DNA from: Branchiostoma floridae | Lineage: Eukaryota; Chordata; Leptocardii; Amphioxiformes; Branchiostomatidae | Length of the DNA stretch: 64,000 nucleotides | Assembly: GCF_000003815.2 (NCBI RefSeq) | Contig: NW_023365773.1 | Span: forward strand, 604,878 to 668,877 | Direction: 5' to 3' | Part shown: positions 53,573-64,000 of the stretch, piece after piece | How positions within the stretch are numbered: the first letter of the stretch is position 1 | Layout of the letters: each line of letters starts with the position of its first letter | The notes under the pieces: model-generated | The model's input: only the letters and a program-made list of their open reading frames with translations | Databases searched by the model: none | What the model was told of the DNA's origin: nothing | Program-made: the position numbers and the translations under genes

Positions 53573-56500
53573 TTACTTTGCATTGTTTAATCTGGAACCT
53601 CTATGGTCAATCGTAACAGTCAGTTGTCTGATTTTCACGCATATCCAGCCTGTCTCTCTCCTCAACCTCTTCCACTGCTGCGCTTCATCCTGTACATCAT
53701 CCCTATACAGGAGTCTGCCATTTTGATAAGCCTCGCCCTTCATGGTTCTTACAAAATCTCTAACTCCTTCAGCACTGAAGCAGTTACCACACAGGCCGAC
53801 TTTATCCATAGCTGTCCTAACCTTCAGCCATGCAGCTATGGCGGGGAGGGACTCGTCGCTGATTGAATTATATTCAATGCTCACATGGGTCAGGGTGGGA
53901 AGTATGATAAATGTTTGTAACAGTTTTCCGACATCGTACAGTTTGTTATCGCTCAGGTTGACTCTCTTAAGATTCTGACTAGACGCAAGACATTCAGCAA
54001 GACCAGGCACCGCCTCATCATTGATATCATCGCGACTAAGATCTATCTCTTCTAAAAGAGGCAATTTCCGTATCAACTGAGAAAATAGTTTTATGATGTT
54101 GTCCAGTGACCACTCTTTCAGCTTCAGCTTCTTTAAAAGATGCTGCACTCCATACAGCTGACTGATGTGTTCAGCTTCCTCCTCCCCCTGACAGCTGACA
54201 CAAAGCGCTAACTCCTGCAGGTTAGGCAGCTGTGGGAGGAACTGCAGTAGGAGATGGATGGCAGTAATAGACAGTGGAGTCACGTCGCTCCAAACGTATT
54301 CTCCAGATACGAGGTCAAGTTTCCCTACGTTGTCGGTATCCTGTCTGCCTGAGATGAGAGATGTAAGGTCACGACTTACGTTGTTTCCCAAAACATAAAA
54401 CTGTATTTTTCTGCGACTTTCCTGTTGCAACATCATCAATGCTCCCTTATTAGAGATCTGATTATTGGTGAGATGGACTGTTCTTAAGCCTTGACATGTA
54501 GCAAGACCTTTAACAAGACCAGGCACTGCCTTGTCGTTAATAGAATTATGACTGAGATCTATCTCCTCGAGGGCGAGGGGAGATAAGAAGTCTCCTCTTT
54601 CAGACAACTTGTTATGACTAAGGTCCACCTTCTTCAGATTCCGACATGAACCAAAACCTTTGGCAAGACCAGGCACTGCCTTATCACTAATGGCATTGTG
54701 ACTGAGATCTATCTCCTCCAAGTAGGGGAGGGAAGGTAAGAAATCTCCCCTGTCAGACAACTTATTATGACTAAGGTCCACTTTCTTCAGATTTTGACAT
54801 GCACAAAGAACTTTAGTAAGACCAGGCACTGCCTCATCACTGATGTCATTGTTACTGAGATCCATCTCCTCCAATTTGGGAAGTGGAGGTAAGAAATCAC
54901 CCCGGTCAGACAACTTGTTATGACTAAGGTTCACCTTCTTTAGGTTCTGACATGAACCAAGACCCTCAGCAAGACCAGACACGGCCTCATCACTAATGGC
55001 ATTGCAACTAAGATCTATTTCCTCCAAGTTGGCGAGGGGAGGTAAGAAATCTTCCCTGTAAGACAACTTGTTATAACTAAGATTCATCTTTTTCATGTTT
55101 TGACCCGTACAGAGTCCTTTGGTGCGGCCAAGCGTTTCCTCATTACGTGCCAATGCGATGCTAATGAGACCAAGATTGCTCTCATTCTTAATGGAGAGGA
55201 CTGACAAAACGTCTGCCCAGTTGGACACCTTATTATGTCCAAGGTTCACCTTCTTCAGATTCTGACAGGACCGAAGGCCTTCAGTAAGCCCAGAAACTGC
55301 CTCATCACTAATGGCATTGTGACTGAGATCTATCTCCTCCAAGTTGGGGAGGGGAGGTAAGAAGTCTCCCCTGTCAGACAACTTGTTATGGCTAAGGTTC
55401 AACTTCTCTAGATTCTGGCATGAAGCAAGACCTTCAGCAAGATCAGGTACTGCCCGATCACTAATGTTATTGCCACTGAGGTCTATTTCCTTAAGGTTGG
55501 GGAGTGAAAGTAAGAAGTCTCCCTTGTCAGACAACTTGTTAAAGCTAAGGTCGACCTTCTTCAGACTCTGACATGAAAGAAAACCTTTAGCAAGACCAGG
55601 CACTGCAACATCACTAATATAGTTATGACTTAGATCTATCTTCTCCAGATTGGAAAGTGGAGGTAAGAAGTCTCCCCTGTCAGATAACTTGTTATAACTA
55701 AGGTTCACCTTCTTAAGGTTCTGACATGAACCAAGGCCTTCAGCAAGACCAGGCACTGCCTCATCAGTAATGGAATTGTAACTGAGATCTATCTCCTCCA
55801 AGTTGGGGAGGGGAGGTAAGAAGTCGCCCCGTTCAAACATTTTGTTATGACCAAGGTTAACTTTCTTCAGGTACTGACATGACATAAGACCTTTAGCAAG
55901 GCCAGGTACTGTCTCGTCACTAATAGCATTGTGACTGAGATCTATCTCCTCCAAGTTGGGGAGGGTAGGTAAGAACTCTATTCTGTGAGACAGCTTGTTA
56001 TGACTGAGGTTAAGCTTCTTGAGATAAAGTGAAAAACAAAGACCTTCAGCAAGACCAGACACTGCCTCATCGCTAATGGCATTGTTGCTGAGATCTATCT
56101 CCTCCAAGTTGGGGAGAGGAGGTAAGAAGTCTCCCCTGTCCGACAACTTGTTACAACTGAGGTCTACTTTCTTCAGTTTCTGACATGAACTGAGACCTTT
56201 AGACAGACCAGACACGGCCTCGTCACTAATGACATTGTGACTGAGATCTATCTCCTTCAGGTTAGGAAGAGGGGGTAAGATATATTTTCTAACAGACAAT
56301 CTGTTCCAACTGAGATCAATTTTCTCCAGGTTTTGGCATGAAGCAAGACCTTCAACAAGACCAGGCACTGCCTCATCACTAATGTCATTGTGACTGAGAT
56401 CTATCTCCTCCAAGTTGGGGAGGGGAGGTAAGAAGTCTCCCTTGTCAGACAGTTTGTTATAGCTGAGGTTTACTTTTTTCAGCCTTTTACATGAACCAAG

Positions 56501-57951
56501 ACCTTTCGCAAGGTCCGGTATTGTCTCATCACTGATTGCATTGTGACTGAGACTTACTTCCTCCAAGTTAGGGAGCTGAAGTAGGAGTAATCCAGAATCC
56601 GGGCAGGTAAATCTTACTTTCCTTACGTGGTCGTGACTAAGTTTTAGAATCTTCAAGTTTCTACATGATGCCATACATCTTCTTGACATGGACATTGCAT
56701 TTCGTTTTACAGTCTCCGTGAACCATGCACCACGAACAACTAATGTGCTGAGAGCTGGAGTGAATAAAAGATATGGTACGATATCTGAAAAAGCTGTCAT
56801 GTTTGTTTCTGTCTTTTGTACGCTGAGCGTTTTCAGTGAGGGACAGTTCAGAAGGTACTTCTGTATGTCATCAACCTGTAAGGCTTTGTCAGTTCTTTTG
56901 AAGTGCAAGTTCAAGTTATCAGTATATCTTGAATCAGCTTGGAATAAAGGCAGATAACTTAAACAGCGTATGTGATCGGAATGACGGATGTTTTTGGCAA
57001 CTCCGCGTTTGTTAAAGGGATACAGTTTGAGAAGATTCTTATATGCAATCATAGTTGGGAGCTTTATGTCTCTAATTACAGTGGTCTTAGACATTAAAAT
57101 TGTCAGGCAGTGGAGCCCGTGAAATGTGATTTCCGGGAGAGAAAACAAGTCAAGCGTTTTCTCTGGGAACAAGGATTCGACGATAGAAGTAAATAAATCT
57201 ACTTGTTTTGATTCCACAGTTGTAGTTACCACATGTAATGTGTGATAGAATGTCCCATGTTCTGCACCTGACTGAATGAGCAAGTTCACAAACTGAAGCA
57301 GATGGTCTCTATGGCTGTCTGATTGGCCCAGCAAATAGGCAACACAGTAACAGCTGAGAGGAAGAGCAGCTGATTTCTTTACAAAATCTCTCAGCTGTTG
57401 CATTCCCTCTGTACCTGCTAGAACCATGTGTACCAGCCATTTTGCAATGAGGAATTGCCGTATGGTGTCGTGAACAAACTGAAAAGAGCCATGTTCACGG
57501 GATGACGGTTGCAACAGCCCAAAACTTGAGTGCGGAACATCATCCCACTCCAGTTGGCCTTGATGCACAAGGCACTGATTGTTATTTGATTCGTTCTCAT
57601 AGGCTATTTTCCCCAACAAATGGCAGGCACTTTCATAGGCAGACTCGAATTCTTCCTCATTAATGCCAGTTTGGAAAGAGGACTGACGTGTAGATACTTC
57701 GGTGACAAATTCTACAAAAGCTGCTAAGGTACCAGGAAAGCTTTGATACTGTTTCCAGTATTCACACAAGTAAGAGTGGAAAAACCTGTCCCTGATGAGG
57801 TGCTTAACCAGTAAGTTACTTGGCCAGCTCTGCTGGATGGACCTTGTCGTGTCTTCATCAGTCTTGAAGAAAACTTGGATGCAGCCATCCCAGGCCAAGG
57901 CGTCTTCACCGGTTGGATACTTCAACTGGCTGATTGTGCTATTGTAAGATG
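53573..57951 (-). CDS. Gene D terminal exon: WHD remnant, LRRs, cap
   Basis: About 1,458 residues from the TTCGTTCAG acceptor, starting ASYNSTISQLKYPTGEDALA. The NLR-like part has SNLLVKHLIRDRFFHSYLCE, AFVEFVTE, LLGKIAYENE and FQFVHDTIRQFLIAKWLVHM, without P-loop. It has the longest uninterrupted LRR array in the window, one segment of diverged repeats (about 55080-55250), the LPNLQELALCVSCQ segment and the cap. The last residues are HRGSRLNNAK. Confidence 0.82.
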
Positions 57952-60900
57952 CTGAACGAAAAACAAATCTTATTAATCATAAGGCCTAGAAAACTTACGT
58001 GGTTCCTAAGTCATAATTGTTGAAGAATGGAATGGGCATTTCTAATTTTATTATCATCATCAACATCAAGAATAGCTTTATCTAAAAGTAAAAAAAAATC
58101 GCAGGAACACAATGTAAAACAATAACAGTAACACTGAGCTGGTCAACTGTAAAAATAGCAAAAAATGATATAAAATCAATTTAAGATCATAGAAGGTCGA
58201 GAAGACGACATATCAAAACTAGAAGTTATGCTGCAGTACCGCCAAAGCTGCAGGGAGACCGAGTAACAAACTCGACCCTTCAAACCTACAAAATATCAGA
58301 AGGATTAATCAACAACTTCTCAAGGTATGTGAGGTTAACACACATAACGTTCTTGTCGTATATAGGCCTTGTCGTAATGTCACTGATCATAATGCATTTC
58401 TATATAATACGAGGAATTTTATTCACCAGAATATGAAACCGCACTCTTGTCTCCTGCAGAAATGTTTCCACTCCCCTCCTTGTCATCGTCACGATCTGGT
58501 TCCGAAGCCGATGTCTGGCCGTCCTCTGGTAACCTTTCATTGGATCTCTCCTCACCTAAGATACAGAGGGAATAGATTCATAGGCTGTCTCCAGCACCTC
58601 ACTAAGTTTGGACAATTAGTAATTTGTAACATGCCGTAAGAAGGTATCTCACTAGACTGTGTTGGCAGTATGTTGGCGACTGACACCACATACTGCCAAC
58701 GCACCGTGAATAGTAACCGGCGCCAACGAACGCCAAAACGCCGCAGAAGTGACAAAAACGGCACATACATGGTACTTAACACGTAAAAGTGAAATCTGGT
58801 ACTAGTATATGTTGCGTGTCTGTTACTGTTAGATTTTTAAAAATGTTTTTTATGTTTATGCGTATACTGACAATATATTTGACTATGCTGTGCCAAGTAT
58901 CATAAGTCACAGGGCATCCTTTTATCATTGCATTTTAATTATTTTACATTTTGTTTACCTTATTAACAACGCTACGATTTCCAATAACCGGCTTCGCTAA
59001 CATGCAACATAACACGTCAGTGTGACCACGGGATAGGAAAGAACAAAAGAAATATTGTATATTTCTGTTTATAGACAAGCGGATAGATCGGATACCAATG
59101 TACAGCTTATTATGTTTTGCAGTTGCCAAAATTGAATGAGACCACTTCGTTTTTTTTTCTCTCTCTGTACATTTCGTTCTTGCTTTATACTTAGTGTAGC
59201 ATGTTCCCGAGATCACGGCTACTTACCTACTTGGACCTGAATGTCATCTTCCTGCTCAGAATCGCTACTGCTATCATGGTGCCTTTTCAATGTTAATCTG
59301 CCATCTACCAACGGAAAAAATGAAAGGAGTGTTTTATTGAAGAAAAACGTATAAAACTCTTGGACTTATATATGCTTATATTCAACTCAAATAGATGCGC
59401 GTAATGATTATCTCATCTATGTATACCTTGTGGTAGTATACCTTGTGGTACATAGATAAGACTGCTGAACCCCCACCACTACACTTACCACGACTGCCTG
59501 TGCCCATGTCTTCATCTTGCTTCTCTTTTGTAGCCTCAGCTGCTGTTGTAAACAGCTGACCAGAATATGCTTCATCTGCAAAAAGGAACAAAGCGTCAGA
59601 CATAGAGCTTCAAAAGGCACAACTAACCCTAATGAATACCAATAGTCAGTAACAGTGCAGAAATGTCACATGCAAATTTTACCAGCACCATGGCATGTAC
59701 AATGACGAAAAATGAGTTAGGAATAATGTTTGACTTGATGCTCTTTCAGTGTGTGAAAATGAATTGAAAGTTGCCGACTAACTCCTCTTTGCTGGCTGCA
59801 TCATAATCCCACTCATACGGGCTCAAACTGCCATGTCCCTCAACCAATCACCACCTCGCTGTCGTGCACTGAGTAGAATCTTTTTATAACGTTACACCAC
59901 TGAACCACTATTGTACATCATGGCCCCGGATGTCTGAATACGGTGTTCTGTGACCTCAAAGCCAAAATGATAATGGAGTGAAGAAAGACTGATAATGGAG
60001 GAGAACTAATATTTACCAGAATCTAGAACTGTTCTCCTATCGTCCTCAGCTATGGGTCCTCCCTCCACGTCGCCATGACTACGACTGGACTCTGATGACT
60101 CACTGGCGGTATCTTCTGGTAACCTTTCGCCACCTGGGATCAAGATTAAAATATTCAATTGCTGTTGCTGCCTTCCAACGATTGGTCTGAATCTCAAATG
60201 TATGCAGATAAATCATTTGCTAGCACAGCACATTTTTTATACATCATAACAAACTCATGACCTTGTGATCTCTACTTGGTACTGGCACTACTGCTGAACA
60301 CTACCACCATACTCACTACCAGGCCAGTCGGTATCCATTTCTCCATCTGGCTTCCCTTTTGCCACCTCGTAATCTGCTTCTGTCACAAACAGCTGACCAG
60401 AATCTACCGCATCTACATAAAAAGAAACAAGAGCGTTAAATATCTGGCCACGTGAACATAATATTGATAATGATGAAGTTGAAATGGAGAAAGTTGGTAT
60501 ATTAATGAGTGCAGGACACAATCAGTTTGGTGGCTGCACTTGCAAAGCTAAGAAGGGTTTGGCACTCGGTTTTATCGAGTTCTGGGAAGTGTGGCATTTG
60601 ATACAGAGTAAAGTGTGTTTTGATGTCAGTTTCAATTTGTATTACTGCAACTTTTCTACTTGGTTTGGTTGTCAAAGGAAAGTGCCATCTGTAATTGTTT
60701 GAAGAAAAGATATTGTCTACTTCCCATATTAAACGGGGTTTATAGACGCCCCGTCTGTTTACTCTGCCACTTGGTATTCGTCATCAAAACCATTTCACCG
60801 TTATCAGGACGTTTCGCCGCCTAAAGGACGAATAACCTAAACCCTAACCCCAACTCATACTAACCTAGTCCCTAATTCTAACTCCGATGGACGAACATCA

Positions 60901-63900
60901 ATCCTAACTATATAACGCCCCTCTCCCCAAGTGGTCGAGAGCATTGTCCAAATGCCTTCATACGCGTTTCTCTGTCAACAGTCCAGAATGAGATCTTGCT
61001 TGTAACCCAGACACACTACAGAAAGTCCCCAAACACCATCAGGAATTTTTTCAAAGCAAACACCGTTCTTTAAGATAACTGATATCGAAATCAAGGACGT
61101 TTAAGAAATAGCAACAGGATGCACGTAAGACGTTGCATGGCCAGCTTCCGATCTGTCCAGTGTCGAAATCAGATCCTCACTTTGTAGGTATTAATTACCT
61201 ACAGACAGTTGCATATAACTGGACAAATACAAAATTCAAATCACATTCGACATGTTGGGGAGGGCAAGGAGTTTAATTTCTTGGATTCAAAACCTAATTT
61301 AGAGCCGATGTCTGCTGTGAAAGGCTGCTGTCATTGCCGTGTTTGATTTTTGACGACGCATTAACATAATCTATGTAGGTTTTAGACTAATGCAAATGGA
61401 ATTTTGCCAAGTACCTCATTTGCCACTTGTACAAAATAGCAGGTCTACACTATAACACTCAACGCCTTGAAATCACCAGACTTCAGTCTTAAATAAAGAA
61501 TCCGCTTACAAGCTGTGATTGAAAAATAAAAGATTGCAAATACCTGCAACCTCGTGTATCCCAGCATCCCTCAGGGCCTGCACCAGCTGTTCCAGCATGA
61601 CGTCACCAACGTTCCTCTCCATCCAATCACAGATCAGCTGGTGAGGACGGAGGGAGGGGGGCAGTCTGGCTGTCAGGTCCCGGATGTAGTCAGTGTTGAA
61701 GCCGAGATATAAAGCCAGCCGCTCCCACATGGAACCCAGATGGTCAGCAATGGCGGCAAACTGTCTGTCTAGTTCTGTAAAATATGAAGGGTTTGGTGAT
61801 CAATTTACGACTTATGGAAAATATCTAATACTGATATGTATATATATATATAACAATACATATCAGATATCATTATCACTTCTGCCAAAATTCATCGTCC
61901 ATATAACGTCCATAATGATTGATGGTCTTAATATACATGTTCTTGCCTACATAGGCTAAATGCAGGTGTTAAATCATTTACAATCACAAGGAAGACTATA
62001 CTGTAGGTCAGTATCGTTCCACGTAGACTACAACAAAAAAGCCAAGATCTTTTAAATGCAGCTGTCGTTACATCCAGGTAAACATAATTCGTACCTGACT
62101 CTTCCTTCACCTCAATTCCATGGGTGTCCAACTCTAAAGAGTGAAAAAGGAAATTATGAAGATAAACCCTGAATATACATGAATGTATCGTTATTCAACT
62201 AGAATACATACAAATTACCAAAAAGAAAATCTACGTGCATGCTGTTCTGGAACACCATTTTGTAACTTTCAGCTTCTCTCCCGCGAAATAAAGAAAACTA
62301 ATTATTCACCTGATTTCACCGTTCCCATCATGCAGCAGGACAGCACCTGCTCAGCTGGCTCCTGCTTCACCTGGATTACGTCATCGCCACCTGACACCTG
62401 CTGCCCACCTGTGCCATCACCATGGTAACCAGGAGGCATCTCGTCACCATAGTTACTGCTGCCTGGTTCAGGAGGACCCTGTCCTGAATGTTCCCGAGAT
62501 GGACCAGGATGTGGGAGGCCTCGGCCTGCTGTGCCACTCGGGTCTGGGGAGAGTAAAGGGATTGCGTCATGATAAAGGTTATTGTTGGGTGTACACATGT
62601 AGTCAGCGTTAAAGCCAAGAGAGAAAGCCAGCATTAATTAGCCATTCGTTCCCACAGGGAACCCGTATGACCAACAACATCACTCAATGGTCTCATGGAT
62701 TACGAATGGCAGTACATGTAAAGGTGATAAACGTTTCACTGAATAGGGAACATTAAGATATTTGATGCGTTACAATTCCTTTAAAATCAGGATATTTCAA
62801 ATTTTTAAATGTAATTTTTCTCTTGGCCGTCTGTAATAATCACTTCTGCTCTAATGTATATAGGTCATGAATTTCAAAGTTCCATAACAAAGATATGGAA
62901 CGATGCCTTTCATGATAATATCCCATGACAGGAATATTCATTACATATCGTAACCGGATTCTTCCGTCAACTTCATTCTAAGGGTGTCCACTTCTTATGT
63001 AAAATTAAAGAGAGAAAACCCTGTTAACAATGTATGACAGGTGAATACTTATCACAATGACTGATTATTGCCGATTGCAATTATGTGTCTTGTATTTCAC
63101 TGCGCAAGTTGTTATATATTCATTATATTACCTCATATATATTTATATATATATAAATTGATTTATTCTCTAACACAAAGGGAATAGGGCATCTGCCTGT
63201 GCTCACCTGGTTTCACGCGACCCTGATGGTACAAAGGCTCCTGTTTGATGGAGACTGGCAAGTCTGGCGCTGTACTTTCTACCTGGCGTCCCTCTGTAGG
63301 ACCTCTCGGCTCCTCTGTACAAATGAAAGAAAATGCAACCGGTAATTTTAAGTCAGACAGAGAAGATTGATTCTATAGATTTTTGGTAGCTAAAATGATG
63401 ATGAAAATGAGCGTTACCTTCATCTGAATGACTGTCGTCATGGCATCCTCTTTCCTCTGTAGCGTGAAATGCAGAAGATCACATGTTCACATAGCACACA
63501 AAGAACGATGTTAAACAAACTTTTCTCAAATTTAAGTTTACACTTTTAGAGTACGTAAATTGTACCTTTATCTGCTAGACTGTCGTCCTGACATTCCCCA
63601 TCCTCTCCCAGCAGTGTGACGTGTACGTACAGATCCTCCCCTTCTGCTGCCCTCATGTCGTCTGTGATCAGTTCCCGGGTCAGGGTTTCTGACAAACGTC
63701 CGTCTCTGTAAGCAGCTAAAAACGTCCGATAGCAGGACGCGTCGTCGAAGTCGAGATAGCAGAGAACACAGCCGCGCTTTACTTTCTGTAGGGTGGCACA
63801 AAATCTTTCAAAACAATTGACGATTCTGTTGTATACTTTCAGGTCACTTAAAATGCGCGTTGTAAATGCCATCTCCTGCACTTCTTGAACTTTTTTATTG

Positions 63901-64000
63901 ACTGCCTTAGCGAGTTTTAACTTCACACGTCGATCAAGGAGCGGTTTTTTTGAATCTCTGCCAGATTCACCAATGACTAACTCTGCATGTGTTTGGAACA
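53573..64000 (-). CDS. Gene D (5' partial): TRADD-N-like-DEATH-LRR gene
   Basis: Join on the minus strand: 64000-63566 (partial), 63456-63418, 63314-63207, 62543-62310, 62133-62095, 61774-61544, 60412-60320, 60133-60017, 59575-59489, 59304-59227, 58556-58427 (frame-broken, likely skipped), 57951-53573. It leaves the window inside the TRADD-N-like exon, so N-terminal death folds, if any, lie to the right. TRADD-N-like and terminal exons match gene A. The third DEATH, VKEE and VKQEP exons match B and C. It is thus a chimera of both subfamilies. Decayed copies of exons in its introns show active exon turnover. Confidence 0.65.
53900..56640 (-). repeat. Gene D LRR-coding array
   Basis: 153-base LRR-pair units, more diverged from each other than in B and C, which suggests less recent homogenisation. 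Confidence 0.85.
57952..58426 (-). other. Gene D intron with a dispersed-repeat fragment
   Basis: 58180-58330 (GCTGCAGGGAGACCGAGTAA, then CTACAAAATATCAGAAGGAT) looks like a dispersed-repeat fragment related to the one in gene A. No exon. Confidence 0.35.
58427..58556 (-). pseudogene. Gene D cassette exon with a 1-base frameshift
   Basis: Splice sites match the family and it starts GEERSNERLPEDGQTSASE. It is 130 bases long instead of a multiple of three, because of an extra base near 58501 (TGGTTTCCG). In frame it hits a stop soon after. Beyond the extra base the other frame reads on coherently as in the gene C exon. It is either a skipped dead exon or a sequence error. Confidence 0.6.
58557..59226 (-). 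other. Gene D intron, nothing recognised
   Basis: A 670-base intron without exon or repeat that I can identify. Confidence 0.4.
59227..59304 (-). CDS. Gene D exon: short acidic linker
   Basis: A 78-base phase 1-1 exon, DGRLTLKRHHDSSSDSEQED, then DIQVQVG. Confidence 0.6.
59489..59575 (-). CDS. Gene D exon: SGQLF module, second copy
   Basis: An 87-base phase 1-1 exon (DEAYSGQLFTTAAEATKEKQ...), a tandem relative of 60320-60412. Confidence 0.6.
59576..60016 (-). other. Gene D intron, nothing recognised
   Basis: A 441-base intron. Confidence 0.4.
60017..60133 (-). CDS. Gene D exon: acidic linker
   Basis: A 117-base phase 1-1 exon (GGERLPEDTASESSESSRSH, GDVEGGPIAEDD, TVLDSG). Related to the exons at 43902 and 44462 of gene C. 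Confidence 0.65.
60320..60412 (-). CDS. Gene D exon: SGQLF module, first copy
   Basis: A 93-base phase 1-1 exon (DAVDSGQLFVTEADYEVAKG...). Donor GTAGTG, acceptor TGTAG. Confidence 0.6.
60413..61543 (-). other. Gene D large intron with dispersed repeat
   Basis: 1.1 kb without recognised exon. 60760-60900 (CATTTCACCGTTATCAGGAC, GCCGCCTAAAGGACGAATAA, then CTAAACCCTAACCCC) resembles a dispersed repeat frequent in marine invertebrates; this is from memory only. Confidence 0.4.
61544..61774 (-). CDS. Gene D exon: third death fold (DEATH)
   Basis: A 231-base phase 1-1 exon: ELDRQFAAIADHLGSMWERL, ALYLGFNTDYIRDL, WMERNVGDVMLEQLVQALRD, AGIHEVAG. It belongs to the B/C type, not the gene A type. Confidence 0.8.
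61775..62094 (-). other. Gene D intron, nothing recognised
   Basis: 320 bases; only a short (TA)n run. Confidence 0.4.
62095..62133 (-). CDS. Gene D 13-residue exon with a SUMO consensus site
   Basis: A 39-base phase 1-1 exon, ELDTHGIEVKEESG, containing VKEE. Confidence 0.65.
62310..62543 (-). CDS. Gene D exon: Pro/Gly-rich linker with VKQEP site
   Basis: A 234-base phase 1-1 exon, DPSGTAGRGLPHPGPSREHS through DDVIQVKQEPAEQVLSCCMM. Confidence 0.7.
62590..62700 (-). pseudogene. Relic of a third-type DEATH exon
   Basis: ATGTAGTCAGCGTTAAAGCC and the following AAAGCCAGC and TTCCCACAGGGAACCCG parallel 61683-61733 of the intact DEATH exon (plus strand), but with stops and indels. A dead duplicate. 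Confidence 0.6.
62953..62998 (-). pseudogene. Relic of the VKEE mini-exon
   Basis: The minus strand reads EVDTLRMKLTEESG in the correct phase, matching ELDTHGIEVKEESG. The SUMO lysine context is lost (KLTE instead of VKEE) and the donor is poor (GTTACG). With 62590-62700 it forms a duplicated exon block. Confidence 0.5.
63207..63314 (-). CDS. Gene D exon: short SUMO exon
   Basis: A 108-base phase 1-1 exon, EEPRGPTEGRQVESTAPDLP, then VSIKQEPLYHQGRVKPG. It is homologous to the first part of the gene A exon at 14135-15022 but lacks the array and the hexapeptide repeat. It keeps one IKQEP site. Confidence 0.7.
63418..63456 (-). CDS. Gene D mini-exon copying the TRADD-N exon tail
   Basis: A 39-base phase 1-1 exon, EERGCHDDSHSDEG. 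It mirrors the end of the TRADD-N-like exon (GECQDDSL-DEG/DKG), so it probably arose by duplication of that exon's 3' end with its donor. Confidence 0.5.
63566..64000 (-). CDS. Gene D exon: TRADD-N-like domain (partial at window edge)
   Basis: At least 145 residues, open to the edge: FQTHAELVIGESGRDSKKPL, the helix VKLKLAKAVNKKVQEVQEMA, RGCVLCYLDFDD, CYRTFLAAYRDGRLSETLTR, ELITDDMRAAEGE, DLYVHVTLLGEDGECQDD. It is nearly identical to the gene A domain. Confidence 0.6.

Larger units (their letters stand above)
62544..63206 (-). other. Gene D intron containing exon relics
   Basis: A 663-base intron that holds the two relics above and a (TATA)n run near 63132-63160. Confidence 0.5.

Noticed and set aside
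53900-56640. Regular repeats with a fixed period, at first sight array-like
   Set aside because: The 153-bp period is coding LRR pairs; there are no short palindromic repeats with unique spacers, so not CRISPR.
60836-60855. CCTAAACCCTAACCCC, telomere-like
   Set aside because: Only about two and a half units inside a dispersed repeat; similar short phrases at 20918 and 51110. Not a telomere.

Overview
The window looks like nuclear DNA of an invertebrate chordate, most probably amphioxus (Branchiostoma). This is an inference. It rests on death-fold and leucine-rich-repeat (LRR) immune genes with many short exons, on a CR1-type LINE with a PHD finger and a 2A-like peptide, and on AT-rich introns full of small dispersed repeats. 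No bacterial, tRNA, rRNA or CRISPR feature was seen.

Layout. 1-684 holds no clear gene. 685-1170 is a Tc1/mariner-like MITE. 1310-6550 is a large inverted repeat whose left arm is split by a CR1-like LINE (1653-5146, plus strand). From about 6.7 kb to the right edge lie four paralogous genes in tandem, all on the minus strand: gene A (7875-17914), gene B (23250-35226), gene C (39329-50193) and gene D (53573 to beyond 64000, 5' end missing). Their 3' UTRs end near 6.7, 22.1, 38.6 and about 52.3 kb.

The four genes share one plan, read 5' to 3' on the minus strand: an N-terminal death fold (DEATH in B and C, DED in A); a lysine/arginine run followed by an acidic serine stretch; a second DEATH domain; short basic exons; a domain that resembles the N-terminal domain of TRADD; exons rich in SUMO-consensus lysines; a third DEATH domain; acidic serine-rich exons; and one very large terminal exon. 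That exon encodes a NACHT-type helical/winged-helix remnant without any visible P-loop, a long LRR array, and a conserved C-terminal cap. Every internal exon that could be delimited is phase 1-1, except two frame-broken cassette copies. Exons can therefore be gained, lost or swapped without changing the reading frame, and the four genes differ in just that way.

A and D form one subfamily by TRADD-like exon and terminal exon; B and C form another. Flanking DNA pairs the genes differently: the DNA between A and B matches the DNA between C and D. Gene D mixes exons of both subfamilies. Five copies of a promoter-like module with a perfect kappaB site (GGGGAATCCCC), most beside a CRE-like site, lie upstream of A, B and C. 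The working picture is an NF-kappaB-inducible family of probably nuclear, SUMO-modifiable death-domain scaffolds with LRR tails. Domain calls come from reading motifs, not from database searches.
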